A stretch of 64,000 nucleotides of DNA from Azospirillum brasilense (GTDB lineage Bacteria; Pseudomonadota; Alphaproteobacteria; Azospirillales; Azospirillaceae): assembly GCF_005222205.1 (NCBI RefSeq), contig NZ_CP032345.1, positions 251,001 to 315,000 of the forward strand, given 5' to 3'. Shown here in pieces: positions 8,416-16,653 of this stretch; position 1 is the stretch's first letter, and each line of letters begins with the position of its first letter. Position numbers and translations under genes: made by a program. Below the pieces are notes generated by a model. It did not search any database, was not told the DNA's origin, and saw only the letters and a list, made by a program, of their open reading frames with translations.

Positions 8416-9477
8416 ATGAAGACCGACCCTCAAAATACCATGATACTCAGCGAGGTGCGCGGTGAAAGTGCACCAGGAGAGCCCCCCCAGGACACCCATG
8501 TGCTGATGGTGTCGCGCTCCCCTGCCGATGTTCTTGATCTGCAAGGGCGCTGCGCCGTGCTAGCGGAAACGGGCGGTGACGGAGCCGTCGAGGCCGGTGT
8601 AATCGGCGATACGTTCGACTGGCTGTTCGGCATCAGCGATGTAGACCCGCTGGCCGCCTACGGCGAATCGGGCGAGGAAGGTGACAGCGAACAGGCCATC
8701 GCATCGGGTGCGAACCCGCCGACTAATGGAAATGTCGCCAGCCGTCTGAAGCTGCTGGAAGACGCCTTTGCCACCACCATCATGACCGGCAACGGGATGA
8801 TCGCACTGGCGAAGTCACTGGGCACCAGCCTGAAGCAGGCCGAGGCTGATCGGGACGCAATGCGCAATGAAACGATGACTCTATGCGAGGTTGTCAATCG
8901 GCTCGTCGGCCAAGCCTGTGCGGCTCATGCGCGAGAAGACGCGCTGCGCGGTGTCCTGCGCTTCGACCCCACGACTTATCCCACGATGGAAGCCGCTGCG
9001 GTCGAATGGGCAGGAAAGCTGTCCGTTGATCCGGTTTCGCTGCTGGAAGCGTGCGAGGCCATTGCCGCTGCGGCGCTCAATGGCGAACAGCCGGCACCGG
9101 CCCTTCTCCAGCAACGCATCCACGATTGGATGCTCGCCTGCTTCGGCGCCGAGGTCGCCGCCGACAAGCTGGAGCGCAACCACCGCTTCCTGGAGGAGGC
9201 GCTGGAGTTGGTACAGGCGTGCGGCTGCAGCCAGGGCGAGGCGCACCAGCTCGTGGACTACGTGTTCGGTCGCCCGGTCGGCGAACTGGCGCAGGAAGTC
9301 GGCGGCGTGATGGTGACCCTGGCCGCGCTGTGCCAAGCGCAGGGAATCGACATGGCCGAGGCCGGTGAGACCGAACTGGCCCGCGTGTGGACGAAGGTGG
9401 AGGCAATCCGCGCCAAGCAGGCTTCCAAGCCGAAGGGCTCGCCGCTGCCCACCACCAGTGCTGGGGAGGATCGCTGA
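8416..9477 (+). CDS. MazG-like (all-alpha NTP pyrophosphatase-fold) domain protein
   Basis: 353 residues. The C-terminal third (about 235-345) has a WML-x-C-FG start, RFLEEALELVQACG and ELAQEVGGVMVTLAALCQAQG. This is the helix pattern of phage MazG-like proteins, with an E-E-x-x-E metal site in the first helix pair. The second-helix Asp of classical MazG is not evident (Gly at that place), so activity is uncertain. The N-terminal 100 residues are acidic and low in structure. It is translationally coupled (TGATG) to the next gene. The family is common in phages and may adjust nucleotide pools. Confidence 0.6.
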   Translation: MKTDPQNTMILSEVRGESAPGEPPQDTHVLMVSRSPADVLDLQGRCAVLAETGGDGAVEAGVIGDTFDWLFGISDVDPLAAYGESGEEGDSEQAIASGANPPTNGNVASRLKLLEDAFATTIMTGNGMIALAKSLGTSLKQAEADRDAMRNETMTLCEVVNRLVGQACAAHAREDALRGVLRFDPTTYPTMEAAAVEWAGKLSVDPVSLLEACEAIAAAALNGEQPAPALLQQRIHDWMLACFGAEVAADKLERNHRFLEEALELVQACGCSQGEAHQLVDYVFGRPVGELAQEVGGVMVTLAALCQAQGIDMAEAGETELARVWTKVEAIRAKQASKPKGSPLPTTSAGEDR

Positions 9478-10358
9478 TGCGCTCCACCATGATCGCGTCA
9501 CTGAACTTGACCTTCCGTGATGCCGTTGATCGGTGCCTGGATCTGATCGCCCAGCAGAACAGCACACCGACCGACACCGAGGAGGGCGAGGCCCGCGCCG
9601 ATGCCATCGCCGTGCAGTGGCTTCGGTTGGCCGACAAGCTTCTGTCCGCCGTCCCGGTCACCATGGCGGACGGCGCGGCAATCGCCGACCTGCTGTTGGA
9701 CGACTGCGCCGGCCTGCCGAACGCCGGAGTGCACGGCCCCAAGCTGGCCGCCCTCGTCCACCTCCGGAACTTGCTGGCGCGGCAGGTCGAGCAGCTGGAT
9801 GACGGCGCTGACTGCGGCCCGTTCCTCGCCGACGTCCGCCGCTGGCTGGAACTTGAAGCGACCATTGGCGCCGAAGGACAAGACGACGCCGACCTGATCG
9901 ATTCGAGCGAGGAGGCTTACCGTCTAGCCCTGAAGATCGCGGCGTACGATGGGAACCCGACGCTGGCCATGGCTGCCAAGGCGCTGCTGCTCTGGGCCGA
10001 ACACCCGGTGGCCTGCCACCCAGACAGCAGGCCCGGTGCCCTGCCGTTCCCGCCCCCGGTGTCGGCTGCCCAGAAGGAGGAGGACGCGCTGATCTTCGGG
10101 TTGGTCACCGATGCGCTACGGGCGGTGCCGGAGTTGAAGGCGCTGCTGACCGGCGAAGCGGCCGTTGCGAACGAGGCGGACGACTTCGGCGCAGCCATTG
10201 CCAGCCTCGCCGACCGGGCCATCCCTCACACCGCGCCTACGGTCCCCACCGCCATCACCGATGCTATGGTGGAGGCGGGTGCCAACGCCGCCGGCTGCTC
10301 CCCCGACGCCTTCCGGGCCGGGTTCACGGCGGCGCTCAAGATGATGGAGGCTGCGTGA
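9477..10358 (+). CDS. Hypothetical protein, coupled to the MazG-like gene
   Basis: 293 residues from the ATG at 9477, which overlaps the previous stop (TGATG). It is helical and rich in Ala, Leu and Asp, with no membrane segment or recognised catalytic motif. The C-terminal part (ITDAMVEAGANAAGCSPDAFRA) resembles the short AFRAG-type helices at the ends of many phage early proteins. Its place between the MazG-like gene and the gene at 10358 in a coupled trio suggests one functional unit. No function is proposed. Confidence 0.65.
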   Translation: MRSTMIASLNLTFRDAVDRCLDLIAQQNSTPTDTEEGEARADAIAVQWLRLADKLLSAVPVTMADGAAIADLLLDDCAGLPNAGVHGPKLAALVHLRNLLARQVEQLDDGADCGPFLADVRRWLELEATIGAEGQDDADLIDSSEEAYRLALKIAAYDGNPTLAMAAKALLLWAEHPVACHPDSRPGALPFPPPVSAAQKEEDALIFGLVTDALRAVPELKALLTGEAAVANEADDFGAAIASLADRAIPHTAPTVPTAITDAMVEAGANAAGCSPDAFRAGFTAALKMMEAA

Positions 10359-10867
10359 TGTCCATCCTGCTGCAGTTTCACACGGATCGGGGCGCGCCGC
10401 GCCCCGTCCACACCGAGATCCACGTCGAGCGCTTAACCCTGCGCGCCGCCGCGGATTGGCAACAGGACATCGCCGCAGAGTGCCGGCGCCGCCGGACGCT
10501 CAGCGCCGACCTGTTCGACTGGCTGGAGCGCCGCGGCCTGTTCGACCGCTGCACAGTGCTGGCCGCCATGGAGGCGGAGACGCCGCTGGTGTTCCGCCGG
10601 ATCGGCGTGCCGACGGTGAAGGTTCTCGGCATGGGCTGGAGCCGGTCCATGATCGGCCAGCCCGAGGCCGCCGACCCGCACGCCGACTACGCCCACCGGA
10701 TCGGGCTGGAATACGCCGAGGCCATCGGCGCGGGCGAGGCCCTGTTCAACCGGATCGCTGTGACCGGCGTGGGGCGACCCTTCGTCTACACCCAGGCGCT
10801 GTTCGGGTGGGAGGACCGCGGGCGGCGGGCCGTGCTGTCGGCCATCGACGTTCATACCATCCACTGA
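10358..10867 (+). CDS. Hypothetical protein, third gene of the MazG-like operon
   Basis: 169 residues starting at the ATG that overlaps the previous stop (TGATG). A GTG one codon earlier is possible. It has an alpha/beta look, with an R-rich N-terminal segment (AAECRRRRTLSADLFDWLE) and a central VPTVKVLGMGWSRSM loop. No family is recognised. It ends the operon and faces the leftward gene at 10887, with only 19 bases between them. Confidence 0.62.
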   Translation: MSILLQFHTDRGAPRPVHTEIHVERLTLRAAADWQQDIAAECRRRRTLSADLFDWLERRGLFDRCTVLAAMEAETPLVFRRIGVPTVKVLGMGWSRSMIGQPEAADPHADYAHRIGLEYAEAIGAGEALFNRIAVTGVGRPFVYTQALFGWEDRGRRAVLSAIDVHTIH

Positions 10868-10886
10868 AGTCGAGCCGGGCCGTTCG

Positions 10887-11285
10887 TCATTGAGCGCCCG
10901 GCAGTTGGGCGCCGCCACGGGCATAGATCTGCTGTGGTGTGCAAACCGCATCGAGTTGTACGACGACAGCCCCCGGCTGGCTGTTCAGCCCCATCCAGGC
11001 ATCGTAGCCCACGATTTCACCCCTCCTGATGTCGCGATAAAGACCGTAGGAGAGATAGCGGACGTCGGACACCGGTATTCGCGCCCCGGCGAGGGATGAC
11101 GCGACGACCTCGTTGCAAGGGTTTGAACTAAAGCGATCCAGAGCACTCACCGCGCCGGGTTCTGGAGCGGCTTGAGGTGGTGGGCTCAGGTTGGCGCAGG
11201 CCGCCATGAGCAATGCCGACGCGACGCTCCCACACCGAACCGCCGCCTTGAAGGATATAGACTTTCCAATCCCTTGTTTCCTCAC
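10887..11285 (-). CDS. Probable lipoprotein or exported protein
   Basis: 132 residues from a GTG at 11285 with GGAGGG seven bases upstream. The longer frame to 11345 lacks such a site. After a basic start there is a hydrophobic stretch ending ALLMAACANLSPPP, a plausible but non-ideal lipobox (Met at -3) or signal-peptide end. The mature part has two further cysteines (NPCNEV, AVCTPQQ) that could form a disulfide in the periplasm. It is the last gene of the leftward holin/YgjV-like/GNAT-like set. In a lysis context an outer-membrane spanin-like role is conceivable, but nothing in the sequence proves it. Confidence 0.55.
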   Translation of the reverse strand: MRKQGIGKSISFKAAVRCGSVASALLMAACANLSPPPQAAPEPGAVSALDRFSSNPCNEVVASSLAGARIPVSDVRYLSYGLYRDIRRGEIVGYDAWMGLNSQPGAVVVQLDAVCTPQQIYARGGAQLPGAQ

Positions 11286-11357
11286 CGCTCTGCCCTCCAC
11301 CCACCTAACCTCACTCCTCAGGGGTAACAGGAATGATGCTTCCATGTCCCAGGCGCG

Positions 11358-12098
11358 TCAGGTCGTGGCCATGTGCTGGATGATCTCCAGGTCCAGCGCG
11401 ACAGCCGCTCGACTCCACCGCATGAAGTGCAGCGGGAGCCGCCCGACGCCGTTCTGGTGATAGAGGATGCCGGGCCGCTCCTCCAGCCGGCGCCGGCCAC
11501 CGCCCCGCCCGCTCCACACCGGCACCGTCTCCGGATCGACCAGCCCAACCACCCACTTCGGGTTCCAGCGGGCCAGGGCGACCAGCCGCACCAACTCGCC
11601 GAGCCGATGGAACAGGCCGGCACCGCGCCAGTCCGGACGGGTCCAGCCGGCGACGATCCAGGCCACCGCCCCGCTGGTGTCGTGGGCGGCCTCACTGGCG
11701 ACGAAGGCCCATTCATCCGCCGGCGCCGAGCCGGGATCGTGCAGCGCCGACAGGTCCGCCAGCCGGGCGCCGAAGCTGGAGGCGGAGCAGTCGAGCAGCA
11801 CCACGGCGTGCGTGGCAACCACCTCCCCTTCGCCGTCGACCAGCCCGAGCCAGAAGGCCGACGCGCTGGAAGGCTTGGGCAGTAGCGGGAACCAGCTGTC
11901 GCGGTGCCGGGCGTTCAGCGCCTGCAGGTCCGGCCAGGACTCGCACAGGGTCGGCGTCACGCCGCGAGCGACCAGCTCACGGGACAAGCGGTCACGCGCG
12001 GCGCCCAGCGCTGGGGCGAGCGGGCCGGTGCCCAACGACATGGTTTCGACAAGGCGGAAGTCGGGCGCGACGGTGCGCGCCGGGAACATGGCGTTCAT
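11358..12098 (-). CDS. GNAT-like acyltransferase-fold protein
   Basis: 246 residues. The central part (AWIVAGWTRPDWRGAGLFHR) resembles GNAT motif A with an R-G-x-G-L turn. WNPKWVVGLVDPETVP follows as a possible next strand and helix, and an aromatic C-terminal segment (LYHQNGVGRLPLHFMRW) ends it. Acetyltransferase-fold proteins of this kind occur sporadically in prophages, and the substrate is unknown. It lies downstream of the YgjV-like gene, separated by about 250 bases in which I see no other gene. I would not exclude a different fold. Confidence 0.5.
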   Translation of the reverse strand: MNAMFPARTVAPDFRLVETMSLGTGPLAPALGAARDRLSRELVARGVTPTLCESWPDLQALNARHRDSWFPLLPKPSSASAFWLGLVDGEGEVVATHAVVLLDCSASSFGARLADLSALHDPGSAPADEWAFVASEAAHDTSGAVAWIVAGWTRPDWRGAGLFHRLGELVRLVALARWNPKWVVGLVDPETVPVWSGRGGGRRRLEERPGILYHQNGVGRLPLHFMRWSRAAVALDLEIIQHMATT

Positions 12099-12354
12099 GG
12101 TGGATTCCTTGGTGACGCGCGGCGCCGCGGTATCGGTGCGAACGCCTTGCTACGGTTGCGTAATTATGAGAGGGATGCCCAAGGCCAGCTCCAGCGCCCG
12201 TTCCGTCCGTCCGGACCAGACCGGATCGGCTCCAACCCCAACGGGGGCGCCGGCTGTGGGACAATGGGACCCGTTGAGGGCGGCTGAATGTATGAATCAG
12301 CCTGGGGTTCCCGCGGGATCATGGGGCTGGCCGACCGGCTCGCGTTGGTCAGGA

Positions 12355-12867
12355 TCAGGCCACGACAGGGGCCCGGCGGTCGCGCAACGCGCCATAGACC
12401 AGCCCAGCCATGCAGAGCAGGTCGGCCGCCAGCCCGAAGGTCGAGCCAGTCAGCAGGTCGTGCGCGACCCAGCAGGCGCCGGCCAGAAGGAACAGGGCGC
12501 GCAGCAGGAGGGCCGACCGGCACCAACGCGCCGCGGTGGCGAGAACCATCCCGGTCGCCGCACAGGCCGATGGCCAGCCCGCCCAGGTCGAGGCGGCCAG
12601 CACCGCCAGCAGGGGCGCCGTGGCGACGTAGAGAGCCCGGCACCAGCGCGGCCGGTCATCAGGCCAAGCGGTGGCGACCTGCAGGACGGACAGCCCGGAG
12701 AGTGCCGCACCGGTCGTGGCACCGATCAGCAGGTAATGCAGCGCGAAGGCCGCGGCGGAGGCGCCCTGCCCGGCCAGCAGAGAGCGGCGACCCGACAGCC
12801 AGGGCCAGAGGGCCACCAGGGCGAACCCGGCGGCCCCGGCAAGGTCGGAGAGGTGTGGAACGGTCAC
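12355..12867 (-). CDS. YgjV-like inner-membrane protein
   Basis: 170 residues with five to six hydrophobic helices and few charges, matching the layout of the bacterial inner-membrane YgjV family (an AGAAGFALVALWPWLSGRRS start, then a FALHYLLIGA segment). The function of the family is unknown. It lies 10 bases after the 3TM holin gene in the same direction and could assist or regulate membrane disruption, or be a passenger. Confidence 0.65.
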   Translation of the reverse strand: MTVPHLSDLAGAAGFALVALWPWLSGRRSLLAGQGASAAAFALHYLLIGATTGAALSGLSVLQVATAWPDDRPRWCRALYVATAPLLAVLAASTWAGWPSACAATGMVLATAARWCRSALLLRALFLLAGACWVAHDLLTGSTFGLAADLLCMAGLVYGALRDRRAPVVA

Positions 12868-12877
12868 GGCGAGTCCC

Positions 12878-13411
12878 TCACTTCCGCAGCAGCTTGTCCT
12901 TCGCCGCGCTGCCGGCGCTGGAGCCGACCCAGTAGGACACCACCGCCGACGCCATGGTGGTCAGGGCGCCGAGCATCAGCGTGGCGTTCTGGTCGATTGC
13001 GCCGGCCGGCTGGCTCAGCACTCGGTACAGCACGATGCCGAACGTCACCAGGACGATGGTCGAGACGACCGGCGCTCCCCAGGAGATGCGGCTTCCGGCC
13101 TTCGCCAGCTCGACCGTCTGGGCGCGGGCGTCGGCCCGGTCCTCGTTGTCCAGCCGCAGCAGCGCCACGACCTGATCGCCCTGCTGGCGGTACAGCTCGG
13201 CCAGCTTCGCCGGATCGGTCTGCGCCGCGGCGACGGCGCGCTCGGCGTCCGCCGGGGTGCTGATCGGGACCCCGGTCACAGCGGAAACGACGGACACCGC
13301 GGCCTCGCCGACCTTCTGGGCGGTCTCGCCGGTGCCGAGGGCGGCCTTGGCGACCTCCGGCAGCAGCACCGGGGCCAGGGCGGAGATGATAGGGATGAGC
13401 AGTGGCAGCAT
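12878..13411 (-). CDS. Holin-like protein of the 3TM type
   Basis: 177 residues. There is a hydrophobic N-terminal helix (1-25), a long charged amphipathic middle, and two closely spaced C-terminal membrane helices (about 110-132 and 143-165), ending in a Lys-rich tail. This is the layout of the three-transmembrane holin family described for phage and gene-transfer-agent release. Such proteins make lesions in the inner membrane so that endolysin reaches the wall. It is about 5 kb from the endolysin gene at 18277, which is an odd separation. Confidence 0.7.
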   Translation of the reverse strand: MLPLLIPIISALAPVLLPEVAKAALGTGETAQKVGEAAVSVVSAVTGVPISTPADAERAVAAAQTDPAKLAELYRQQGDQVVALLRLDNEDRADARAQTVELAKAGSRISWGAPVVSTIVLVTFGIVLYRVLSQPAGAIDQNATLMLGALTTMASAVVSYWVGSSAGSAAKDKLLRK

Positions 13412-13435
13412 GGGGATGCCCCTCCTTCGGGCATG

Positions 13436-13466
13436 AAAAATGCCGCCTCGGCGAGGGCCGGGCGGC
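13436..13466 (-). terminator. Rho-independent terminator, leftward
   Basis: On the minus strand a GCCGCC/GGCGGC outer stem plus a CGGC/GCCG inner stem (loop GAGG) is followed by ATTTTTC. It lies immediately upstream of the holin start, so it ends a leftward transcript or attenuates entry into the holin gene. It shares the flanking CGGGCATGAAAAA with the terminator at 19438. Confidence 0.7.
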
Positions 13467-13977
13467 TGGGTGAATTTGGGTTGGCGAAGGCTGGAACGGC
13501 TGTGTGCCGACCGGGCTGAAACGGTATGCCCGCATACGCGTCCGCAGCCCGGTTTCAGCGGCTCCTCCGTTTTCGGGAGGGAGCTTTCAAGCGGGCACGG
13601 TCGTTACAGGAGCAGAGCCGAAAATTGGTCGCACGCGCTGTGCAGGCACGGCTCGAAGCGCAGGATGTCTGTGCCCGAGCAGTGGCCCGGCGACAGGGGA
13701 AGGGTTGAAACGCGCATCATCCGAACACGTCAGGCGGGATCAGACAAGCTCCACTTTCACTATAATGTTTCAAAATTTGCATTTCGCACATCACGCTCTC
13801 AAGATGCGACGCACGCTGACTTTCCCAGTTCGTTTCGGCGCACATAAACGTTTATGCCTGCCATTTTCCCAGGGCTCCGCCGATTCCATCGGTGGCATCG
13901 AACTTGCTCCAGCACGCCAAGCGCCGGACTACGGGTCATCCCTATAGTCCGGCGGCTTGGATACTCTGGGGGAATCA
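13467..13977. other. Intergenic region before the chemoreceptor gene
   Basis: About 510 bases between a leftward and a rightward unit. Several frames are open, but none has a binding site or convincing composition. The part from about 13740 to 13870 is AT-richer and probably contains the promoter for the chemoreceptor gene. Confidence 0.45.
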
Positions 13978-15321
13978 ATGCGCGATAACGATGTCGATAT
14001 GCAGAGGCGTTTCAAGACTTTCGGAATCACCGATGCAGACATTCAGACTCTCCGTTCCAATGCGGCTTTCGCTGACCAGGAGTTACCCCGCCTCTTGGAG
14101 GCTTGGCATTCACGTTTCGCCGAGTGGCCGGAGATCCACGCCACCTTGATGAAGCCCGAGGTCCACGCGCTGCGGGTTGCGCACTGGGTTCGCGTGGCGG
14201 CCGGGCGGTTCGATGCGGGCTTTGCGGAGTCCGCTAATCGGCTGGCTGAGGCGTTCTATAAAAACGATGTCCCGAGCTACGCGGTCGCCATTTGTCACCA
14301 TACCGTCACTAAGGGCATTATCGAGAGCCTGAACTTGGAGGTTGTTTCGCCACGGCTGTTTGGGCGCGCCGAAGCCGATCGCAAAGCGGCGGTCCGCAAC
14401 ACCTTGAGCAAGATTGCCTGGATGGACCTCGAACTGTTGCTTGAGACCTATGCGGAAGCAGAACGGCGTTCCCGCTCGGACGTGCTGAACCGGCTGGCGG
14501 CGAACTTCGAGCACGAGGTAAAAGGCATCGTTCAGGATTCAGGCGCAAAGTCTCTGGAGATGCAGTCGGCGGCCGAGCGCATGGCGGAGCTGGCCACCCG
14601 GACCAGCCAGCAGTCCCTGGACGTGGCGAGCGCAGCCGAACAGGCATCGATCAACGTCCAGACGGTGGCGAGCGCATCGGAGCAACTCAGCGCGTCCGTC
14701 GCCGATATCAGCCGGCAGGTCGCTATTTCCTCCCAAATTTCCCAAGAGGCCGTGGCCCAAGCCGATGCCACGACCAGCACGGTCAACGGCTTGGTCGAAG
14801 CCGCTCAACGCATTGGCGATGTCGTCAACCTGATCAACCATATCGCCTCGCAGACCAACCTCCTGGCGCTCAACGCGACCATCGAGGCGGCAAGGGCTGG
14901 AGAGGCCGGCAAGGGCTTCGCCGTCGTCGCCGGCGAGGTGAAGCATCTGGCCTCCCAAACAGCCAAGGCCACGGACGAGATCGCTGCGCAGATCGCCGCC
15001 ATGCAGAATGCAGCACGCGGCTCCGCGGTGGCCATCAACGAAGTCGGAGTCACAATCAACCGGATCAACGGGATCACGACCGCGGTCGCCGCCGCTGTCG
15101 AGGAGCAGTCGGCTGCAACCCTGGAAATCACCCGCAATATTCAGGAGGCGTCGAAGGGCACTCAGAGCGTCAGCCTGATCATCAGCGAGGTGACACAGGC
15201 ATCGGTGGACACGGGGCACCTGTCAGCGAGTGTGCTCAGCGTCTCCGGCATCTTGCATGAACGAGCCGGCACGATGTCCAAGCGGGTCGATACGTTCCTG
15301 GAGCGTATCCGCGCTGCGTGA
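13978..15321 (+). CDS. Globin-coupled soluble chemoreceptor (methyl-accepting protein)
   Basis: 447 residues from the ATG at 13978, with GGGGGA in front. The TTG at 13957 is poorer. The N-terminal 160 residues have the protoglobin sensor pattern ([38 protein letters not shown]). The C-terminal part is a full methyl-accepting signalling domain with the hairpin core containing [20 protein letters not shown] (about 297-316). There are no membrane helices, so it is a cytoplasmic receptor that would control CheA. The usual haem-proximal His appears to be replaced by Phe93 in [13 protein letters not shown], so it may not bind haem in the normal way. Confidence 0.88.
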   Translation: MRDNDVDMQRRFKTFGITDADIQTLRSNAAFADQELPRLLEAWHSRFAEWPEIHATLMKPEVHALRVAHWVRVAAGRFDAGFAESANRLAEAFYKNDVPSYAVAICHHTVTKGIIESLNLEVVSPRLFGRAEADRKAAVRNTLSKIAWMDLELLLETYAEAERRSRSDVLNRLAANFEHEVKGIVQDSGAKSLEMQSAAERMAELATRTSQQSLDVASAAEQASINVQTVASASEQLSASVADISRQVAISSQISQEAVAQADATTSTVNGLVEAAQRIGDVVNLINHIASQTNLLALNATIEAARAGEAGKGFAVVAGEVKHLASQTAKATDEIAAQIAAMQNAARGSAVAINEVGVTINRINGITTAVAAAVEEQSAATLEITRNIQEASKGTQSVSLIISEVTQASVDTGHLSASVLSVSGILHERAGTMSKRVDTFLERIRAA

Positions 15322-15640
15322 TCTCGGCGAACCGACAAAGACCAGCACCGCACATGATCGATAGGAACGGTGAGCTGGATCGGCGCTGAAGCAGCCAGTC
15401 CAACTCATCCGCCGATATGTCCGTCAGGTCCACCGTCTGGCCGGCGAGTGCGTGCGAGTTGCCGTTTCCTCATCAGTTCGGCAACCGAAAGCCAATGCAG
15501 GCCTGAACCTGTTCCGCCGCGCCCTCCGCCTAAATTCCCTGAACAGCATCGAAAGGCACCAATCGACACATTTGGGGAGTGAGCGATTAATTTCGCGCCT
15601 GCGGTGTTCAATAGCGAAATAACTGATGCGGGAGACGCGA
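15322..15640. other. Intergenic region between chemoreceptor and receiver genes
   Basis: About 320 bases. A short frame at 15370-15582 has no coding character. I see no hairpin strong enough to call a terminator. Confidence 0.4.
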
Positions 15641-16114
15641 GTGACGACAAGTGCCCTGAAGCCGATCCTGGTGGTCGAGGACAACCTGCGGGACCTGGAA
15701 CTGACGCTGGCGGCGCTGAAGAAATGCAAACTCTCCAACGGTATTATTGTCGCCCGCGATGGTGAAGAAGCGCTGCGGTTGCTGTCTCTTCGCGATCCGG
15801 AAACCGGATGGCCAACCCAGCTTCCCGCAGTCGTCCTGCTCGAACTCGATCTTCCGAAGATCGATGGGCTGGAAGTGCTGGAACGGGTGAAGAGCAACCC
15901 GGCCATCCGGCACGTCCCTATCGTCATGTTCACGGCGTCATGCGAGGACAACGACATCATACTCAGCTATGAGCTGGGCGCGAACGCGTTCGTTGTTAAG
16001 CCCATGGATTCCGAAGCTTTATCTGAGGCGATCCGTAGTTTGAGCGCGTTCTGGGCCAGCCTGAACCAATCGCCAGCCAGTTGCTTCCAGGGGTTGGCTG
16101 CTCCTTTCCGATGA
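15641..16114 (+). CDS. Stand-alone receiver-domain protein with Glu at the phosphoacceptor site
   Basis: 157 residues from a GTG at 15641 with GGGAG six bases before it. The ATG five codons earlier has no site. It is a CheY/Rcp1-like single receiver domain: acidic pocket VVEDN, LPAVVLLELDLPKIDG, switch Thr in MFTAS, and conserved Lys in VVKPM. The residue that is normally the phosphorylated Asp (LLDL-x-LP) is Glu here (LLEL; position 68 from this start), read clearly as GAA. Glu often mimics a phosphorylated state or blocks phosphorylation. Its neighbour is a chemoreceptor, so a role in chemotaxis-type signalling is plausible. Confidence 0.85.
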   Translation: MTTSALKPILVVEDNLRDLELTLAALKKCKLSNGIIVARDGEEALRLLSLRDPETGWPTQLPAVVLLELDLPKIDGLEVLERVKSNPAIRHVPIVMFTASCEDNDIILSYELGANAFVVKPMDSEALSEAIRSLSAFWASLNQSPASCFQGLAAPFR

Positions 16115-16305
16115 GTGCTTGCCGCCGGTCGCAGCGGCATTGCCCCATCGCCCGAGCCGGTGGGCGGGCCGGCGGCGATCCGGTTGTGACCTTGCCGGCC
16201 GCGGACCGAGAGTCCCGTTTTATGTGAGATCCATCACATGTTTTCCTGCCCCAACTCCGCGATTGTGCATACGGAAGAATGCAACGTATTGCGTGGTGGG
16301 TTGCC

Positions 16306-16575
16306 ATGTCATCGAAGAAGCTCAGGAACGTTTGCGTCGCCGGGAAGCGCACCAGCATGCGGCTGGAGCCGGCCTTCTGGGACGCTCTGGCGGAGATCGC
16401 GCAGAGGGAGGGCCTGACGGTCGGCGCGCTGTGCACCCGCCTCGCCGAGCGGATGGATGCCCAGGACGCAGACAGCCTGTCCAGCACCGTGCGGGTCTAC
16501 GTGATGGAGTATTTCAGGGCGGCCACGCCAGGGCGGGAAGAGGTTCGTTGCGAGATGGCTATTGCGGCGGAGTGA
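16306..16575 (+). CDS. Ribbon-helix-helix domain protein (RHH_4-like), second copy
   Basis: 89 residues from the ATG at 16306. An ATG at 16279 is possible. The pattern VCVAGKRTSMRLEPAFWDAL, QREGLTVGAL and SSTVRVYVMEYFR matches the protein at 603-971 and the RHH_4 family. Probably a DNA-binding dimer. A strong hairpin at 16611-16630 follows the gene. It marks the end of the rightward group before the leftward prophage genes begin. Confidence 0.8.
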   Translation: MSSKKLRNVCVAGKRTSMRLEPAFWDALAEIAQREGLTVGALCTRLAERMDAQDADSLSSTVRVYVMEYFRAATPGREEVRCEMAIAAE

Positions 16576-16610
16576 TGGTGCCGACGCGGGAGCGCGCCGT
16601 GGGAACGAGA

Positions 16611-16630
16611 AGGGCGCCCGAAGGCGCCCT
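16611..16630. terminator. Strong hairpin between convergent genes
   Basis: AGGGCGCC-CGAA-GGCGCCCT, a perfect 8-bp stem with a stable tetraloop, 35 bases after the RHH gene and 24 bases before the end of the leftward gene at 16654. It is suited to bidirectional termination, although neither side has a long U-run. Confidence 0.6.
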
Positions 16631-16653
16631 GGTGAGGTAGTGTCGCAAAAGGT

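Noticed and set aside
11467-13263. A 598-codon plus-strand open frame
   Set aside because: Antisense to the GNAT-like, YgjV-like and holin genes; the product is a basic, Pro/Arg-rich sequence without domains.
13504-13947. Overlapping plus-strand frames before the chemoreceptor gene
   Set aside because: Three mutually overlapping frames without binding sites or codon bias; treated as intergenic.
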